Below, in pieces: positions 6,267-9,227 of a stretch of 9,227 nucleotides of DNA. The stretch comes from an uncultured Bacteroidales bacterium (GTDB taxonomy: Bacteria; Bacteroidota; Bacteroidia; Bacteroidales; Tenuifilaceae). The position numbers and the translations under genes were made by a program. The stretch spans positions 1-9,227 of the forward strand of contig CALGIR010000294.1 of the NCBI GenBank assembly GCA_937915475.1, given 5' to 3'. Within the stretch, counting starts at the first letter, position 1, and every line of letters starts with the position of its first letter. The notes below the pieces were generated by a model. The model was given only the letters and a program-made list of their open reading frames with translations, searched no databases and had not been told where the DNA came from.

Positions 6267-7256
6267 TTAAAATGTTGGGCAAGGTATTGCTCTGTAGCGC
6301 TTGCGGGTTTTTACCTTAAATGTGTATATCAAAGCAATCTCGTGCGACCCTCCAGAGCCAAAGCCTAAACGCGATACGGTAAAATCGTAACTATAGGCCA
6401 CACTCCATTCGTCTAGCTTGTAGCCAAACAAAAAGGCAACAGCATCGCTACCAGGGTACTTTTTCCCCAATGGGATTCCTCTATACCATGTTCCAAAAAC
6501 GAAAGGCTCGCGGTACCAGTACAAGCCCAAATCGAGCTGCTTTGAGTAACCCTGAAACTTTAAGTTAAATGCAGGGGTAATGCTCTCCTCTATTGGACGT
6601 AGGATAATTCCCCTTAGCACTATTCTTGCTCCGCCATAAATCGAAAACTTGGAGGGAGTACGTGCATCATCACCGTAGAAAGTGCGCTCGGGCCTTAGCA
6701 TATGGTCCCAGGTTGCACCCAACCATAAATTGTCGGAGTAAACTAATAATGATGTGGTAACGTCAATATCGCGTACATCACGATTTCCTAGTGCTTGTGA
6801 GGTTGGTATTAAAGGGCTACCAGGATCAACATCAAACTGAAACTGATCGCCAAAGATTAACCGAGCATAGTCTATGGATTGCTGAACATAGTAAAACCCA
6901 ATACCGGGGCGGATATGAAAATCGGGGTGAGGAGTAATATCATAGCTATAAACAATACCGGCTAGCGTCGATCCTAGTCTTCCGTCGCCAGCAACATCAC
7001 GTAAAAGCAGTAAGCCTAGTCCACTTTTAAAATGAGGAAAGTTATGGTCGTACGAAAGGCTAAACGTTTGGAAAGTACCCGGAACAATGCTCCACTGATT
7101 ACGATAGTTTGCCACTACACGCTGCCCAGGAGTGCCACCAGCATACGATGGTGCTAGGTACAAGGGGCTTGCATAGAACTGCGTAAACTGAGGATCTTGC
7201 GCCTTAGATAAAATTCCTAAAAAGGAGAAAATTAGTATGGTGAAAAATCGCTTCAT
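6267..7256 (-). CDS. PorP/SprF family type IX secretion-associated outer-membrane protein
   Basis: A complete 329-aa protein, the usual length for the family. Residues 1-19 are a signal peptide ending SKA. The family hallmark follows directly: QDPQFTQFYASPLYLAPSYAG-like sequence (residues 20-40), then NYRNQW (about 51-56), and alternating hydrophobic strands typical of an outer-membrane beta barrel. The ATG at 7254-7256 is preceded by GAGG about 9 nt upstream, supporting the start. PorP/SprF proteins work at the outer membrane with the T9SS. SprF-like members lie next to, and are needed for secretion or anchoring of, proteins with type B sorting domains, and the gene upstream here is such a protein, 59 nt away. 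The most likely role is therefore the dedicated partner of that PKD protein. The basic C-terminus (KTRKRYRAIPCPTF) is repeated in the relic at 172-249. Orthology to PorP or SprF itself cannot be set from sequence alone. Confidence 0.93.
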   Translation of the reverse strand: MKRFFTILIFSFLGILSKAQDPQFTQFYASPLYLAPSYAGGTPGQRVVANYRNQWSIVPGTFQTFSLSYDHNFPHFKSGLGLLLLRDVAGDGRLGSTLAGIVYSYDITPHPDFHIRPGIGFYYVQQSIDYARLIFGDQFQFDVDPGSPLIPTSQALGNRDVRDIDVTTSLLVYSDNLWLGATWDHMLRPERTFYGDDARTPSKFSIYGGARIVLRGIILRPIEESITPAFNLKFQGYSKQLDLGLYWYREPFVFGTWYRGIPLGKKYPGSDAVAFLFGYKLDEWSVAYSYDFTVSRLGFGSGGSHEIALIYTFKVKTRKRYRAIPCPTF

Positions 7257-7315
7257 TTTTTTACCTCACACGTAAACAACAAAAAAAAACATTTTTAGTG
7301 TAATTAAGTTCCAGT
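7257..7315 (-). promoter_or_regulatory. 59-nt spacer with A9 run and ribosome-binding site for the PorP-like gene
   Basis: On the coding strand, TGAGGT lies shortly before the ATG at 7254-7256 and can serve as ribosome-binding site. Nine A on the plus strand (7281-7289) give a T9 run on the coding strand, but no stem precedes it, so it does not look like a terminator. The short gap supports co-transcription of the PKD protein and the PorP-like gene. Confidence 0.55.
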
Positions 7316-9227
7316 TTAACGTAACAGTGTTACATTGCCTCGGATATCAAACATTTTTCCGTTGGAGAACTTTCCTATTGATCGGAAAACATAAACATCC
7401 TGACTGCACAGCTTACCATTATAGTAACCATCCCAACCAATTTTAACATTATTGCTCTCAAATATTTGCTCGCCCCACCGGTTAAATATCATAAGTTTAT
7501 ACTCTGTTACTGCCTCGGCATCTGGGTGGAATATCTCGTTTTTCAGATCATTGGCATCATATTCGCCACCTATTGGTCCATCCTTGCGTGGCACAAAAGC
7601 ATTGGGAAAGCGAATTCTTCCCGCGCCCTTTACCCAAACAGCAGGGAACTCCGATTTTGTATCAACACAGCCATTCTCCGTATACGCTGTTAGCACTATT
7701 CTGTACTCGCCCATTTCGGTATAGGTATGCACAACGTCTTTTAAGGTTGAGGTTTTACCATCGCCTAAATCCCATAAATAGGTTGATGCTTTTTGGGAAA
7801 GATTGTGAATGTGAACCCTTGCATCGGGGAGAATGGCCTCTTGTGGTTTAACCAGAAAGTCGGCTATGGGGTTCTCAAATACTTGAAATCTTCTATAGTA
7901 GGACTCTACACCTCCATCGCCAGTTACTGTTAGGCTCACGTTATAGTATCCTGGTGTTTCAAACTTATGGTATGGTTCCTTTAGGTTAGAGGTAGTGCCA
8001 TCGCCAAAATCCCACTCATAGGTATGGCCATACGATGATTCAGTTGTGAAATACACTTCAAGCGGAGAGCAATCCTCGTACATGTTTGCATCGAACAGCA
8101 GCGTTGGCTTAGGTGCCATAAGGGTTACGTAATACAACTTTTCGTCAAAGCATTTGCCGTTATCAACCTCCAATTTTACAGGATATTTAAAATCGTTCTC
8201 TTTTGGCCCCCAAGTTTCGTAGGTGTGAGGTTCAGGATCTTTCACATTGTCTGTGTACCCATCGCCAAAGGTCCAAAAGTAATCCCAGCTAGCGGCTGCG
8301 GGACGTGTTTTGTTGATAAATTCAAAGGTTGCATCGGGATACACCTGGTATGGTTTCGTAATAAAAAAGTCGGCAACGGGTGCAGCAAAAACTGTGATAG
8401 GGAGTTTATCTGTATCCTCACAGTCGAATTCCGATATGGCAGTAAGCGTTACATTATAGGTTCTATCCGTGATATCATCGTTTACAAAACGGTAGTTGGG
8501 CGCAACCGATGATGATGTTATGCCACCATCGTCAAAATCCCAAAGGTAACTCCAGGCGTTTTTCGAGTTATTTACGAAAGTAACGTCAAATGGGTTGCAG
8601 TGCTCGTAAAGGCCATCGTCGGTATCGAAAATTGCTGTTACCTCGGGGTAAACGTGTATTGTTTGCGATGTTTCGTCAGTGCATCCGTCTTCGGTTTCTA
8701 CGAATAGCGATAGTGTGTAGGGCTCAATTTCGTTGTTTAGGTTTTGGTACAGATGTTTTTCAGGATCCCCAGGATCCGTAGTAACATGTGGATCACTTCC
8801 ATCGCCAAAGTCGAATGTAAATTCAAGGGACGATCCAAATCCTTTACCAACCGAGCTGTTGGTAATATACAGGTCGAATGGCGAGCAACCCATATACTCA
8901 CCCAGCTCAATACGTGCCTTGGGCTTAGGCCATACGGTTACCTCAAAAGGAATGAGGTCGGTACAACCATGCGATGATTCGGCAGTAAGCGTCCCGTTAA
9001 ATATTTTGTCCTCTTCAAAATTAGCATTCCTGTATGTTTGCTTAGCGTTTAGGGTATTCGACTGAACACCATTTCCAAAGACCCACCCATACGTACCACT
9101 GGCAGTGCCTCCAAAAACGTTGCTGGTATTTGTAAACTCCACATCCTCTAGCGGGTGGCAACCCTCAAGGATAGCGTCGAAACTTGGATAAACATGGGGG
9201 AATACGCTTACCTCAATTGGAGACGCA
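7316..9227 (-). CDS. PKD-repeat surface protein with T9SS type B (gliding-motility-associated) sorting domain, 5' end outside window
   Basis: The frame is open to the window edge (636 full codons visible), so the GTG at 9140-9142 is an internal valine and not a start. The protein is a string of six PKD-like repeats of about 80-90 aa, recognisable by the DFGDG core or variants: WVFGNG, DFGDG, WDFDDG, WTFGDG, WDFGDG and WDLGDG. Several repeats open with a CxP motif (GCHP, GCSP, HCNP, DCSP) and end with Cys-x-Asp (GCTD twice, DCED, GCVD; KCFD as a variant), suggesting disulfides. The last 100 or so residues (from about 7625 down) are a type B sorting domain: FPNAFVP, NDLKNEIFHP, YKLMIFNRWGEQIFES, GWDGYYNG and DVYVF. 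In the family this tail sends giant adhesins such as SprB through the T9SS. The spacer to the PorP/SprF-like gene is only 59 nt, fitting an operon. Its own ligand and full length are unknown. Confidence 0.92.
   Translation of the reverse strand, partial: ASPIEVSVFPHVYPSFDAILEGCHPLEDVEFTNTSNVFGGTASGTYGWVFGNGVQSNTLNAKQTYRNANFEEDKIFNGTLTAESSHGCTDLIPFEVTVWPKPKARIELGEYMGCSPFDLYITNSSVGKGFGSSLEFTFDFGDGSDPHVTTDPGDPEKHLYQNLNNEIEPYTLSLFVETEDGCTDETSQTIHVYPEVTAIFDTDDGLYEHCNPFDVTFVNNSKNAWSYLWDFDDGGITSSSVAPNYRFVNDDITDRTYNVTLTAISEFDCEDTDKLPITVFAAPVADFFITKPYQVYPDATFEFINKTRPAAASWDYFWTFGDGYTDNVKDPEPHTYETWGPKENDFKYPVKLEVDNGKCFDEKLYYVTLMAPKPTLLFDANMYEDCSPLEVYFTTESSYGHTYEWDFGDGTTSNLKEPYHKFETPGYYNVSLTVTGDGGVESYYRRFQVFENPIADFLVKPQEAILPDARVHIHNLSQKASTYLWDLGDGKTSTLKDVVHTYTEMGEYRIVLTAYTENGCVDTKSEFPAVWVKGAGRIRFPNAFVPRKDGPIGGEYDANDLKNEIFHPDAEAVTEYKLMIFNRWGEQIFESNNVKIGWDGYYNGKLCSQDVYVFRSIGKFSNGKMFDIRGNVTLLR

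Noticed and set aside
8225..8512. Plus-strand frame with Cys-rich product over the PKD gene
   Set aside because: It is antisense to clear PKD repeats with conserved DFGDG motifs, and several overlapping plus frames here are similarly unsupported.
9140..9142. GTG as start of the PKD protein
   Set aside because: The reading frame continues to the window edge with another CxP motif (GCHP) and PKD-like sequence upstream, so the gene is truncated by the window.

Overview
The window looks like a chromosomal segment of a Bacteroidetes (Bacteroidota) bacterium that uses the type IX secretion system (T9SS). The diagnostic signs are a PorP/SprF-family outer-membrane protein, one protein ending in a type B (gliding-motility-associated) sorting domain, and one ending in a type A 'YPNPF' sorting domain. 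All real genes lie on the minus strand. Every sizeable plus-strand reading frame overlaps one of them antisense and lacks recognisable protein features.

Layout in transcription order, from high to low coordinates. (1) 9227-7316 is the 3' part of a large cysteine-containing PKD-repeat surface protein with a type B sorting domain; its 5' end lies outside the window. (2) After a 59-nt spacer comes a complete 329-aa PorP/SprF-like protein (7256-6267), very probably co-transcribed and the cognate partner of the PKD protein. (3) 6266-5897 is a 370-bp gap holding a degenerate dispersed repeat, an 11-unit array of 7-bp repeats, and the leader of the next gene. (4) 5896-1313 encodes a 1527-aa multidomain adhesin with a signal peptide, five MAM/cleaved-adhesin-like (choice-of-anchor J) domains, CARDB-like, carboxypeptidase-regulatory-like and ASH (choice-of-anchor D) modules. 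It runs into a 17-base T tract (coding strand) and stops at once. (5) The same gene continues in another frame (1319-348) with two InlB-type repeats and the type A sorting domain, followed by a strong intrinsic terminator (284-315). (6) Beyond the terminator, 249-172 holds a relic of a second PorP/SprF gene (about 25 C-terminal codons), and 9-105 holds two more degenerate copies of the dispersed repeat, in the opposite orientation to the copy at 6216-6254.

The genes fit a surface-display locus. The PKD protein and PorP-like protein form a type B substrate and anchor pair. The adhesin would be exported by the T9SS through its type A tail, but only if the T tract has a length that joins the two frames (15 or 18 T rather than 17). 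The tract could be a phase switch, a transcriptional-slippage site, a fixed mutation or an assembly artefact. The protein also appears to lack part of two domains exactly there, which strengthens the artefact or deletion reading. I see no CRISPR array, tRNA, rRNA, transposase or defence system, and no fully novel system.
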